Shown piece by piece: positions 55,859 to 64,000 of a DNA stretch of 64,000 nucleotides. Numbering within the stretch: the stretch's first letter is position 1; every line of letters begins with the position of its first letter. The DNA comes from Anthropogastromicrobium sp052273485 (lineage in GTDB: Bacteria; Bacillota; Clostridia; Lachnospirales; Lachnospiraceae), in contig DAVZID010000002.1 of the NCBI GenBank assembly GCA_052273485.1, forward strand, positions 62,001 to 126,000, written 5' to 3'. The position numbers and the translations under genes were made by a program. Under the pieces are notes generated by a model, which was given only the letters and a program-made list of their open reading frames with translations, was not told the origin of the DNA and searched no databases.

Positions 55859-55875
55859 AAGAAAGAGAGGACCGT

Positions 55876-56532
55876 ATGGAGGATTTTCAGATTAATGAAT
55901 ACCTTCCTCTTAGGGATGTTGTATTTGAAACACTCCGACAGAAAATACTAAAGGGAGAACTAAAACCGGGAGAGCGCCTGATTGAGGTGGCACTAGCACA
56001 GCGTCTAGGCGTCAGCCGAACCCCGGTTCGTGAGGCAATTCATAAATTGGAGCAGGAAGGTCTTGTTGTGATGGCACCAAGAAAAGGTGCACAAGTGGCA
56101 ACGATCTCTGCGCAGAGCGTGCGCGATGTGCTTGAGGTGCGAAAAGCCATGGAGTGCCTGGCTGTCTGTCTTGCGATTGCCCGCATTACACCGCAGGAGC
56201 GTATCGCACTGCGACAGGCAGAGGAGGCATTTGCCACGGCGAGCAGAGGAAACGATCTGCGTCTGATTGCACAGAAGGATGAAGAATTTCATAAAGTAAT
56301 TTATGTGGCGACCAAAAATCCAAAGCTTGACATGCTGCTCAATAACTTAAGAGAGCAGATGTATCGCTATCGTTTCGAGTACATTAAGGATGCGAATATG
56401 CGCGAGGATTTGCGTCGTGAGCACAGAGAGATCACCGATGCCATTATAAAAGGCGAATGTGAGCGTGCAAAAGCTGCGATCAGTCTTCATATTGAAAAAC
56501 AGGAAGAAAATATTTTGAAAAACCTACTATAA
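55876..56532 (+). CDS. GntR-family regulator (FCD domain)
   Basis: 218 residues. Winged helix about 10-75 (VVFETLRQKILKGELKPGERL, LAQRLGVSRTPVREAIHKLEQEGLV) and an FCD domain with DEEFHKVIY, EHREITDAI and SLHIEKQ carrying the His ligands. No target operon is adjacent: the neighbours are ispE and spoIIR. ATG 55876 follows AGAGAGG. The effector and regulon are unknown. Confidence 0.87.
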   Translation: MEDFQINEYLPLRDVVFETLRQKILKGELKPGERLIEVALAQRLGVSRTPVREAIHKLEQEGLVVMAPRKGAQVATISAQSVRDVLEVRKAMECLAVCLAIARITPQERIALRQAEEAFATASRGNDLRLIAQKDEEFHKVIYVATKNPKLDMLLNNLREQMYRYRFEYIKDANMREDLRREHREITDAIIKGECERAKAAISLHIEKQEENILKNLL

Positions 56533-56537
56533 TAAAT

Positions 56538-57242
56538 TCAAAAGAACAGTCCGAGTGTCAGCTTTGGCTGTTCTTTTTTTGCGTGTGAGTTCTCTTCTGT
56601 GACGCAGATTTCATCAAAAAGATCGGCACCGAGTACACGCAAAAGCGTCTGCTTTGAGGAATCTGGAACATCAAGAAACGCTTCATCGGCAAAGCAAAGC
56701 GGTGGAAAGGCAAGGCACCACCAGTTACTTCCGCGGCCTTCGCCAATTGTAACCAAAAACGTGTCGTAGATGCCAGCGGGAAACTGGCAGTCGTCGTATG
56801 TTTTATAGGGAAATAGGTGCGGTCCGATTGTGCAGGTGACAGATTGCTTAGTGGACGCAGACATATCATTCGAAAGCACATCGTTGCAATAGGCTGTTAA
56901 GAAGGGGAGACTTTCACGTACCAGATTGATCGCTTCCTCTTTTGTCTGCACGTTTGACAGTGCAGGGGAGAAAAGTGGAATCAGCTTTTCGCATAGGCGT
57001 TTCTTGTCAGTTTGATCCGTTGTGGAATCGCTGTTTGCAAGGACACGAAAGCGAAGCAGCTTTGAGGAAAGTGCAGAAGAAAAATCAGAGGAAGCGGTAG
57101 TCGAATCTTGAATCAAATTACGCAGACGATTTCCTTGCCCAATCATCAGATTATTTTTCTGATAAAAGCAAACATGCAGAATACATGTGAAAAGTGTTGT
57201 AAACGCCAAAAAGAAAATTGTGAGTTTTTTGCTGTGAGTCAT
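56538..57242 (-). CDS. spoIIR: Stage II sporulation protein R
   Basis: 234 residues. A forespore-secreted signal that triggers SpoIIGA to process pro-sigma-E in the mother cell. N-terminal signal/anchor helix (LTIFFLAFTTLFTCILHV) and the family core KLLRFRVLANSDSTTDQTDKKR, then GRGSNWWCLAFPPLCF, nearly identical in pattern to NWWCVMFPPLCF of known SpoIIR. ATG 57242; TTG 57248 is 8 nt after AAGGAGG and could also start. Its last codons form part of a bidirectional terminator shared with the gntR gene only 5 nt away. Confidence 0.9.
   Translation of the reverse strand: MTHSKKLTIFFLAFTTLFTCILHVCFYQKNNLMIGQGNRLRNLIQDSTTASSDFSSALSSKLLRFRVLANSDSTTDQTDKKRLCEKLIPLFSPALSNVQTKEEAINLVRESLPFLTAYCNDVLSNDMSASTKQSVTCTIGPHLFPYKTYDDCQFPAGIYDTFLVTIGEGRGSNWWCLAFPPLCFADEAFLDVPDSSKQTLLRVLGADLFDEICVTEENSHAKKEQPKLTLGLFF
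56540..56587. terminator. Terminator encoded inside the spoIIR 3' end
   Basis: AAAAGAACAG (56540-56549) pairs with CTGTTCTTTT (56578-56587), followed by TTT. It lies within the last codons of spoIIR and ends the convergent gntR transcript. Confidence 0.75.
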
Positions 57243-57343
57243 CGTCAAAATCAAAACCTCCTTATCATGTTGTCTAAAGGATGAACCAAAAAATGGAAAA
57301 ATATACGAAAACCGCGAAAATAAAAGTGTTCTGGGCACATTCC

Positions 57344-57372
57344 TTGACAAGGCTTTCAAAAACCGATATACT
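57344..57372 (+). promoter_or_regulatory. Promoter of the ileS leader
   Basis: TTGACA (57344-57349), 17 nt, TATACT (57367-57372). Confidence 0.85.
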
Positions 57373-57378
57373 TAACCG

Positions 57379-57660
57379 TGTATGCCGTGGTGTCAGGATT
57401 CATAGGGGATCCGCACGGCATGAAAGACGCTGATGGAGACAGTAGCCAGAGCAAAAAGCAGGACAGCGAACCGTAAGAGATGAGAGGCGGATACTGCAGG
57501 CGAACGGTGAACATCACTCCGGAGTTGCCGGCTGAAACAAATTGGAATAATCAATTGGGAAACCAGATTGGAGAGCCAAAGTGGAGTAAGTCAGGACGTC
57601 ATTCCGACGTTACCGGAAACCATATATCATACAGCGATGGTATACGCGCTGTAGCGTATG
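57379..57660 (+). promoter_or_regulatory. T-box leader of ileS (Ile specifier ATC)
   Basis: The ~280-nt leader has T-box features: GATGGAGACAGTAG at the base of Stem I (57432-57445), the specifier region GGTGAACATCACTCCGGAG with ATC at 57513-57515, the conserved GGCTGAAAC exit, a Stem II/IIA-like GTAAGTCAGGACG...CGTTACCGG (57586-57616), and an antiterminator-like ACAGCGATGGTATACGCGCTGT with TGGT at 57638-57641 able to pair with tRNA ACCA ends. No U-tract terminator follows; the ribosome site GAAAGGAG begins directly after the last helix (TCATAC/GTATGA). Control of translation rather than transcription is therefore possible. Confidence 0.75.
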
Positions 57661-57677
57661 AGAAAGGAGAAAAAAAC

Positions 57678-60600
57678 ATGTTGTACAATAAGGTTCCTAC
57701 AGACTTAAAGTTTGTAGAGAGGGAGAAAGAAGTTTCTAAATTCTGGAAAGAGCATCACATCTTCGAGAAGAGTATCGAGGAGAGAGAGGGCTGCCCTGAG
57801 TACATGTTTTATGACGGCCCGCCGACAGCAAACGGCAAGCCGCACGTTGGTCATGTGGTAACTCGTGCGATCAAGGATATGATCCCTCGTTACAGAACCA
57901 TGAAAGGATATCAGGTACCGAGAAAGGCCGGTTGGGATACCCACGGACTTCCGGTCGAGCTGGAAGTAGAGAAGGAGCTGGGTCTGGACGGCAAAGAGCA
58001 GATCGAGCAGTACGGAGTTGAGCCATTTATCGAGCGCTGTAAGGCAAACGTTTGGAAATACAAGGGTATGTGGGAGGAATTCTCCGAGACCGTTGGTTTC
58101 TGGGCTGATATGGAAAATCCGTATGTTACCTACTACGATGATTTCATCGAGTCTGAGTGGTGGGCATTAAAGACCATTTGGGACAAGGGACTGCTCTACA
58201 AGGGCTTCAAGATCGTTCCGTATTGCCCAAGATGTGGAACTCCGCTGTCTAGCCATGAGGTTGCACAGGGTTACAAGGATGTGAAAGAGCGTTCTGCAAT
58301 CGTGCGTTTCAAGGTAAAAGATGAGGATGCTTATTTCTTAGCATGGACCACCACACCGTGGACACTGCCATCTAATGTTGCACTTTGTGTAAACCCGGAT
58401 GACACCTACTGCAAGGTAAAGGCAGCAGACGGCTACACCTACTACATGGCAGAGGCACTTCTTGACAGCGTATTAGGACGCTTAAAGACAGAGGATGCTC
58501 CGGCTTATGAGGTTCTGGAAAAGTATGTTGGAAAGGATCTTGAGTACAAGGAGTATGAGCCACTGTATCAGTGTGCCGCAGATGTTGCTGCAAAGCAGAA
58601 CAAGAAGGGCTTCTTCGTAACTTGTGACAGCTATGTTACTATGAGCGATGGTACTGGTATCGTTCATATCGCACCGGCATTTGGTGAAGATGATGCCAAG
58701 GTCGGTAGAAAGTATGATCTTCCATTCGTTCAGTTAGTAGACGGCAAGGGTGAGATGACAAAGGAAACTCCGTATGCAGGATTGTTTGTCAAGAAGGCAG
58801 ACCCAGAGGTATTAAAGGATCTGGATGCACAGGGCAAGCTGTTTGCAGCACCGAAGTTTGAGCATAGCTATCCACACTGCTGGAGATGTAACACTCCATT
58901 GATCTACTACGCAAGAGAGTCCTGGTTCATCAAGATGACCGCTGTAAAGGATAAGCTGATCGCAAACAACAACACGATCAACTGGATTCCGGAGAGCATC
59001 GGTAAGGGCCGTTTCGGCGACTGGTTAACCAATGTACAGGATTGGGGTCTTAGCCGTAACCGTTATTGGGGAACACCACTGAATATTTGGCAGTGTTCTT
59101 GCGGTCATATGCATGCTATCGGAAGTAAGGAAGAGTTAAAGAAGATGTCACCGGATTGCCCGGAGAACATCGAGCTTCATCGTCCATTTATCGATCAGGT
59201 TCATGTTACCTGCCCGAAGTGTGGAAAGCCGATGACAAGAGTACCGGAGGTAATCGACTGCTGGTTTGACTCAGGATCTATGCCATTTGCACAGTATCAT
59301 TATCCATTTGAGAATAAGGAAGTCTTCGAGAAGAATTTCCCGGCTGACTTCATCAGTGAGGCAGTAGACCAGACAAGAGGATGGTTCTATTCCCTGCTTG
59401 CAATTTCAACTCTTTTGTTTGACAAAGCACCTTATAAGAACGTTATCGTTCTTGGCCATATTCAGGATAAAGACGGTCAGAAGATGAGTAAATCCAAGGG
59501 CAACGCTGTTGACCCAATGGATGCACTGCGCCAGCACGGAGCAGATGCAATTCGCTGGTACTTCTACTCCAATTCCGCACCGTGGCTTCCAAACCGTTTC
59601 CACGATGATGCAGTAAAGGAAGGCCGCAGTAAGTTCATGGGTACCCTGTGGAACACCTACGCTTTCTATGTACTGTATGCAAACATCGACAACTTCAACC
59701 CGATGGAGCACACCTTAGATTATGAGAAGCTTTCCGTTATGGATAAGTGGATCCTCTCTAAGTTAAACTCTACGATTCAGACATGCGACAGCAGCCTGGA
59801 AAACTACAAGATTCCAGAGACTGCAAAGGCACTTCAGGAATTTGTCGATGATTTGAGCAACTGGTATGTGCGCCGCAGCCGTGAGCGCTACTGGGCAAAG
59901 GGAATGGAGCAGGATAAGGTGAATGCCTATATGACGCTTTACACCTGTCTGACTGAAATTGCAAAGGCAGCAGCGCCGATGATTCCGTTTATGACAGAGG
60001 AGATCTATCAGAACATTGTTGTCAAGGTAGATCCATCCGCACCGGAGAGCATCCATCTGTGTGATTATCCAAAGGCAAATGCCGCACACGTAGATAAGGA
60101 GCTTGAGGCTGATATGGATCTGGTTCTGAAGGTTGTTGTTCTCGGACGTGCATGCCGAAACAGCGGAAATATGAAGAACCGTCAGCCACTTGCAAACATG
60201 TTTGTAAAGGCACCGTTTACACTGGATGACTACTTCAAGGCAATCATCGCAGACGAGTTAAACGTCAAGGCAGTTACATTTACCGATGATGTACGTTCCT
60301 TCACTACCTACACCTTTAAGCCGCAGCTTCGTACCGTAGGTCCGAAGTACGGAAAGCTTCTTGGAAAGATCCGCACCGCCCTTTCTTCTGTAGACGGCAA
60401 TGCCGCTATGGATGAGTTAAAGGCAAACGGTTCTGTTACCTTTGACTTTGATGGCGAGAAGGTTGTTCTTACCGAGGAAGATCTGTTGATCGATATGACT
60501 CAGAAGGAAGGCTATGTAACCGAGAGCAATCAGGATGTTACCGTTGTATTAGACTGCAACCTGACACCAGAGCTTCTCGAGGAAGGCTTTGTAAGAGAGA

Positions 60601-60830
60601 TCATCAGTAAGATCCAGACGATGCGTAAGGAAGCAGGCTTCGAGGTAACGGATCACATCACAGTCGGCTTTAAGGACAATGCAAAGATCGAGTCCATCTT
60701 CAGCAAGTATGCAGATGAGATTCGCGCAGATGTACTTGCCGATAAGCTGACAGACAGCGAGATCGAAGGCTACACCAAGGAGTGGAGCATCAACGGCGAG
60801 ACCGTCGTACTCACTGTTAGCAAGGAATAA
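57678..60830 (+). CDS. ileS: Isoleucyl-tRNA synthetase
   Basis: 1050 residues, class I synthetase. HIGH motif as HVGH (residues 56-59, NGKPHVGHV), editing domain CP1 (AWTTTPWTLPSNVAL, then SDGTGIVHIAPAFGEDD), KMSKS at 602-606 (KMSKSKGN) and WYVRRSRERYW in the anticodon domain. The overall form is the longer, eukaryote-like IleRS common in clostridia, a group often less sensitive to mupirocin. ATG 57678 follows GAAAGGAG; the frame is open 66 codons upstream but that is the T-box. glgP follows 17 nt later. Confidence 0.96.
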   Translation: MLYNKVPTDLKFVEREKEVSKFWKEHHIFEKSIEEREGCPEYMFYDGPPTANGKPHVGHVVTRAIKDMIPRYRTMKGYQVPRKAGWDTHGLPVELEVEKELGLDGKEQIEQYGVEPFIERCKANVWKYKGMWEEFSETVGFWADMENPYVTYYDDFIESEWWALKTIWDKGLLYKGFKIVPYCPRCGTPLSSHEVAQGYKDVKERSAIVRFKVKDEDAYFLAWTTTPWTLPSNVALCVNPDDTYCKVKAADGYTYYMAEALLDSVLGRLKTEDAPAYEVLEKYVGKDLEYKEYEPLYQCAADVAAKQNKKGFFVTCDSYVTMSDGTGIVHIAPAFGEDDAKVGRKYDLPFVQLVDGKGEMTKETPYAGLFVKKADPEVLKDLDAQGKLFAAPKFEHSYPHCWRCNTPLIYYARESWFIKMTAVKDKLIANNNTINWIPESIGKGRFGDWLTNVQDWGLSRNRYWGTPLNIWQCSCGHMHAIGSKEELKKMSPDCPENIELHRPFIDQVHVTCPKCGKPMTRVPEVIDCWFDSGSMPFAQYHYPFENKEVFEKNFPADFISEAVDQTRGWFYSLLAISTLLFDKAPYKNVIVLGHIQDKDGQKMSKSKGNAVDPMDALRQHGADAIRWYFYSNSAPWLPNRFHDDAVKEGRSKFMGTLWNTYAFYVLYANIDNFNPMEHTLDYEKLSVMDKWILSKLNSTIQTCDSSLENYKIPETAKALQEFVDDLSNWYVRRSRERYWAKGMEQDKVNAYMTLYTCLTEIAKAAAPMIPFMTEEIYQNIVVKVDPSAPESIHLCDYPKANAAHVDKELEADMDLVLKVVVLGRACRNSGNMKNRQPLANMFVKAPFTLDDYFKAIIADELNVKAVTFTDDVRSFTTYTFKPQLRTVGPKYGKLLGKIRTALSSVDGNAAMDELKANGSVTFDFDGEKVVLTEEDLLIDMTQKEGYVTESNQDVTVVLDCNLTPELLEEGFVREIISKIQTMRKEAGFEVTDHITVGFKDNAKIESIFSKYADEIRADVLADKLTDSEIEGYTKEWSINGETVVLTVSKE

Positions 60831-60847
60831 GAACTAAGGAGGATGAA

Positions 60848-63310
60848 ATGAAAGCAAAAACGATTGATAAGGCTGAGCTGAAAAAGCAGATCATTTACAA
60901 CGTAAAGACGCTGTACAGAAGAACCATTGACGAGGCAACCCCTCAGCAGGTATTCCAGGCAGTATCTTATGCGCTCAAGGATGATATCATCGATCAGTGG
61001 ATCGCAACCCACAAGGAAATCGAGCGCACCGACGCAAAGACGCTGTATTATCTTTCCATGGAGTTTCTGATGGGACGTGCCCTTGGAAACAACATTTTAA
61101 ATTTGTGTGCGCAGGATGAGGTAAAGGAAGTTCTTGACGAGCTCGGCTTTGATCTGAACACGATCGAGGACCAGGAGCCGGATCCGGCACTCGGAAACGG
61201 CGGTCTTGGCCGTCTGGCAGCATGCTTCTTAGATTCCCTTGCAACCCTTGGCTATCCGGCATACGGTTGCGGAATCCGTTATAAGTATGGTATGTTTGCA
61301 CAGAAGATCGAAGATGGTTATCAAAAGGAAGTTCCGGATAACTGGTTAAAGGATGGTTATCCATTCGAGATTCGTCGTGCAGAGTACGCATGCGAGGTTA
61401 AGTTCGGCGGCTACGTAACCGTAACCAAGGATGAGACCGGAAGAGAGCATTTCGGACAGGCAGGATACCAGTCCGTTCGTGCCGTTCCGTATGATCTGCC
61501 AGTCGTAGGCTATGGCAACAACGTTGTAAATACCCTTCGTATTTGGGACGCAGAGCCGATCAATACCTTCAACTTAGACTCTTTCGATAAGGGTGATTAT
61601 CAGAAGGCAGTTGAGCAGGAGAACCTGGCAAAGAATATCGTAGAGGTACTTTACCCGAACGATAACCACTATGCAGGAAAGGAGCTGCGTTTAAAGCAGC
61701 AGTACTTCTTCATTTCAGCTTCCTTACAGACAGCTGTAAATAAATATAAGAAGGCTCATAATGGCGATGTTACAAAGATGTACGAGAAGGTTGCATTCCA
61801 GATGAATGATACCCATCCGTCCATGGCAGTAGCAGAGCTTATGCGTATCCTTATGGATGAGGAGAATCTGACATGGGAGGCTGCATGGGAAATCACAACC
61901 AAGTGCTGTGCTTACACCAACCACACCATCATGGCAGAGGCTCTTGAGAAGTGGCCAATCGAGCTGTTCTCACGTCTGCTTCCGCGTATCTACGGAATCG
62001 TAGAGGAGATCAACCGCCGCTTCGTAGAGGAGATCGAGGCTACCTACCCAGGAAACCATGAGAAGGTCGCAAAGATGGCAATCATCTATGACGGTCAGGT
62101 TCGCATGGCTCATTTAGCAATCGTAGGTTCCTACTCTGTAAACGGTGTTGCAAAGCTGCATACCGAGATTCTTGAGAAGCAGGAGTTAAAGGACTTCTAT
62201 CAGATGATGCCAGAGAAGTTTAACAACAAGACAAATGGTATCACACAGAGACGTTTCCTGCTTCATGCAAATCCACTGCTCGCAAATTGGGTAACCGATA
62301 AGATCAGTGATGCATGGATCACCGATCTGCCGCAGATCTCAAAGCTGAAGCTGTTCGTAGACGATCCAAAGAGCCAGCAGGAGTTCATGAACATCAAGTA
62401 TCAGAACAAGGTTCGTCTTGCAAAGTATATCAAGGAACACAACGGAATCGACGTAGATCCACGTTCCATCTTCGATGTACAGGTAAAGCGTCTGCATGAG
62501 TATAAGAGACAGCTGATGAATATTCTTCATGTTATGTATCTTTACAATGAACTGAAGCTGCATCCAGATATGGAGTATTATCCACATACCTTCATCTTTG
62601 GTGCAAAGGCAGCTGCCGGATATCGCCGTGCAAAGCTGACCATCAAGCTGATCAATTCAGTAGCTGATGTCATCAACAACGATAAGTCCATCAACGGAAA
62701 GATCAAGGTTGTCTTCATCGAGAACTACCGTGTATCCAACGCAGAGATCATCTTTGCAGCAGCTGATGTTTCAGAGCAGATTTCTACTGCATCTAAGGAG
62801 GCATCTGGTACTGGTAACATGAAGTTTATGTTAAACGGTGCAATTACCTGTGGTACTCTTGACGGTGCAAACGTAGAGATTCTCGAGGAGGTTGGCAAGG
62901 ATAACGCAGTTATCTTTGGTCTGACTGCACAGGAAGTTATCAACTACGAGAACAATGGCGGTTATGATCCAATGCAGATCTTCAATGAGAATCAGGAGAT
63001 TCGTCAGGTTCTTATGCAGCTTATCAATGGTTTCTATTCACCACAGGATCCGGAGCTGTTCCGCGATATCTACAATTCTCTGCTTAATACCTACAGCAGC
63101 GACCGTGCAGATACCTACTTCATCCTCAAGGATTTCATGTCCTATCATGAGGCACACATGAAGATCAATGAGCTGTACCAGGATCAGACAAGATGGGCAC
63201 ACATCGTTATGATGAACACCGCATGCAGCGGAAAGTTCACCTCTGACCGTACCATTCAGCAGTATGTTGATGAGATCTGGGAGCTGAACAAGATCACTGT
63301 AGAGCTGTAA
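60848..63310 (+). CDS. glgP: Glycogen/maltodextrin phosphorylase
   Basis: 820 residues. Releases glucose 1-phosphate from alpha-1,4-glucans in the cytoplasm. The PLP lysine is Lys659 in GTGNMKFMLNG. Other blocks: LEFLMGRALGNNILNL-like SMEFLMGRAL, NGGLGRLAACFLDSLA, and DVQVKRLHEYKRQLMN. It starts 17 nt after ileS with AAGGAGG and may be cotranscribed, but has no functional link with it. Confidence 0.96.
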   Translation: MKAKTIDKAELKKQIIYNVKTLYRRTIDEATPQQVFQAVSYALKDDIIDQWIATHKEIERTDAKTLYYLSMEFLMGRALGNNILNLCAQDEVKEVLDELGFDLNTIEDQEPDPALGNGGLGRLAACFLDSLATLGYPAYGCGIRYKYGMFAQKIEDGYQKEVPDNWLKDGYPFEIRRAEYACEVKFGGYVTVTKDETGREHFGQAGYQSVRAVPYDLPVVGYGNNVVNTLRIWDAEPINTFNLDSFDKGDYQKAVEQENLAKNIVEVLYPNDNHYAGKELRLKQQYFFISASLQTAVNKYKKAHNGDVTKMYEKVAFQMNDTHPSMAVAELMRILMDEENLTWEAAWEITTKCCAYTNHTIMAEALEKWPIELFSRLLPRIYGIVEEINRRFVEEIEATYPGNHEKVAKMAIIYDGQVRMAHLAIVGSYSVNGVAKLHTEILEKQELKDFYQMMPEKFNNKTNGITQRRFLLHANPLLANWVTDKISDAWITDLPQISKLKLFVDDPKSQQEFMNIKYQNKVRLAKYIKEHNGIDVDPRSIFDVQVKRLHEYKRQLMNILHVMYLYNELKLHPDMEYYPHTFIFGAKAAAGYRRAKLTIKLINSVADVINNDKSINGKIKVVFIENYRVSNAEIIFAAADVSEQISTASKEASGTGNMKFMLNGAITCGTLDGANVEILEEVGKDNAVIFGLTAQEVINYENNGGYDPMQIFNENQEIRQVLMQLINGFYSPQDPELFRDIYNSLLNTYSSDRADTYFILKDFMSYHEAHMKINELYQDQTRWAHIVMMNTACSGKFTSDRTIQQYVDEIWELNKITVEL

Positions 63311-63324
63311 TTTACTATAATGGC

Positions 63325-63366
63325 AAAAAAAAGACTCCACACAATATGTGCGGGGTCTTTTTTGTC
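63325..63366 (+). terminator. Terminator after glgP
   Basis: AAAAAAAGACTCC...GGGGTCTTTTTT with a CACAC/GTGCG-like inner stem. It is bidirectional with the convergent gene at the window end. Confidence 0.85.
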
Positions 63367-63416
63367 TTAGTAGAAGTAAGCCAGTGGCTGACAAGCGATT
63401 TCTTATTGATCGATTC

Positions 63417-64000
63417 TTATTGGTAATCAAAAATCCACTCAAGGAATTCGATTGAATTTTCTAGTCTGGAAGTATTGCATGCAACACCAAGGTAACATGG
63501 TGTGATCTGCAGGTAATTCTTATTTACAATACGGGTATCGCTGACCTCGATTGCTGCTGCATATTGACCAAGTACCTTGCCAGATTCATCGGTACGGTTT
63601 AAGTAAAGAATACGATCCTGTTCCTTTAAATACTGGAAGAATGCAGGTGGAAGCGTCTCTTCCAGATCGGCAAATAAAGTATTGTCCTCTTCGCCTACAC
63701 CGTAGTAGTTTACAAATGCGGTGTTGCCACCGAGTACATCCAGATCGTGTGCGGCAGCCATTGCCATGACCTTCATCATTGCTGTGTAGGAATTTTCATC
63801 GGAACCATTTAAATCAAGATACTCTGTAAGGTCAAAGTTGATCTGATACTCCTTCAAGTTCAAGCCTACATAATCGGTAAATTCTTCTTCCAAGGAATCG
63901 ACATCGGCATCGTCCGCTAAATAGTTGTTGTAAACGTGAACTTGAACGACGAATGGGCGGCTATTTTTGATTACTGAGGTGGTGATACTGACTACGATTG
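63417..64000 (-). CDS. Unknown protein, partial (5' end beyond window)
   Basis: The minus-strand frame is open from the window edge to the stop at 63417, about 193 residues. The visible start reads as IVVSITTSVIKNSRPFVVQV, possibly the end of a membrane segment, followed by an acidic soluble domain (YNNYLADDADVDSLEEEFTDYVGLNL) with DVLGGNTAFVNYYG, FADLEETLPPAFFQYL and NKNYLQITPCYLGVACNTSRLENS. I do not recognise the family. It may be a membrane-tethered extracellular protein. Confidence 0.55.
   Translation of the reverse strand, partial: IVVSITTSVIKNSRPFVVQVHVYNNYLADDADVDSLEEEFTDYVGLNLKEYQINFDLTEYLDLNGSDENSYTAMMKVMAMAAAHDLDVLGGNTAFVNYYGVGEEDNTLFADLEETLPPAFFQYLKEQDRILYLNRTDESGKVLGQYAAAIEVSDTRIVNKNYLQITPCYLGVACNTSRLENSIEFLEWIFDYQ

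Noticed and set aside
57480..57677. In-frame 66-codon N-terminal extension of IleRS
   Set aside because: It coincides with T-box elements, has no ribosome site, and known IleRS proteins start at MLYNKV-like sequences right after GAAAGGAG.

Overview
The window looks like chromosome of a spore-forming, low-to-mid-GC Firmicute of the Lachnospiraceae type. The evidence is a stage II sporulation protein R gene, a T-box-like leader on ileS, a CIRCE operator on hsp20, a Na+-type F1Fo ATP synthase operon, FeoAAB with a small FeoB-associated Cys-rich protein, and plant or host glycan enzymes (GH31, GH2, GH43, GH127). No phage, integrase, transposase or CRISPR array was recognised. Family assignments come from reading motifs; no database search was run.

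Layout. 1-3.5 kb: aminotransferase tail, MATE pump, DNA glycosylase Tag, then three adjoining gene remnants. 3.5-7.7 kb: sugar-acid cassette (FadR-type repressor, GntP permease, IlvD/Edd dehydratase) with clear promoters and operator-like palindromes. 7.7-11.2 kb: M42 peptidase, heat-shock hsp20 with a micro-ORF leader, HAD hydrolase, tRNA-Leu and tRNA-Tyr. 11.4-18.7 kb: atp operon in the order Z-I-B-E-F-H-A-G-D-C; its c subunit carries two carboxylates. 19-22.8 kb: NatAB-like ABC exporter. 23-25.4 kb: GH31. 25.7-32.2 kb: metal island (FeoA, FeoA, FeoB, Cys-rich peptide, a divergent Fur, a small Glu-rich protein and an unusual P1B-like ATPase) with two near-identical Fur-box palindromes. 32.5-41.3 kb: orphan solute-binding protein, cysK, an AT-rich island with secreted proteins, DUF2325, MATE, a permease-like protein, an inositol-monophosphatase family enzyme, and a probable repeat RNA. 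41.6-51.3 kb: beta-galactosidase, MraY-like enzyme, GH43, CapA-like, GH127 and a discoidin-domain protein. 51.4-64 kb: M28 peptidase, YfcE, Mrp, IspE, GntR, SpoIIR, T-box-ileS, GlgP and a partial gene.

Two signals are not explained by ordinary genes. (1) A dispersed structured element occurs five times in intergenic DNA (18858-18988, 25417-25545, 39609-39688, 41443-41570, 54634-54701). Its outer helix shows compensatory base changes around a constant TGA/GAR internal loop, it has a conserved inner core, and the longer copies carry a tail of short repeats related to CTTCCGGGTTGCA. (2) At 40675-40990, directly behind a good promoter, there are 14 exact copies of CNAAAGA, mostly as TACNAAAGA, several of them in the loops of small hairpins. 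This layout would suit an RNA that titrates a binding protein.
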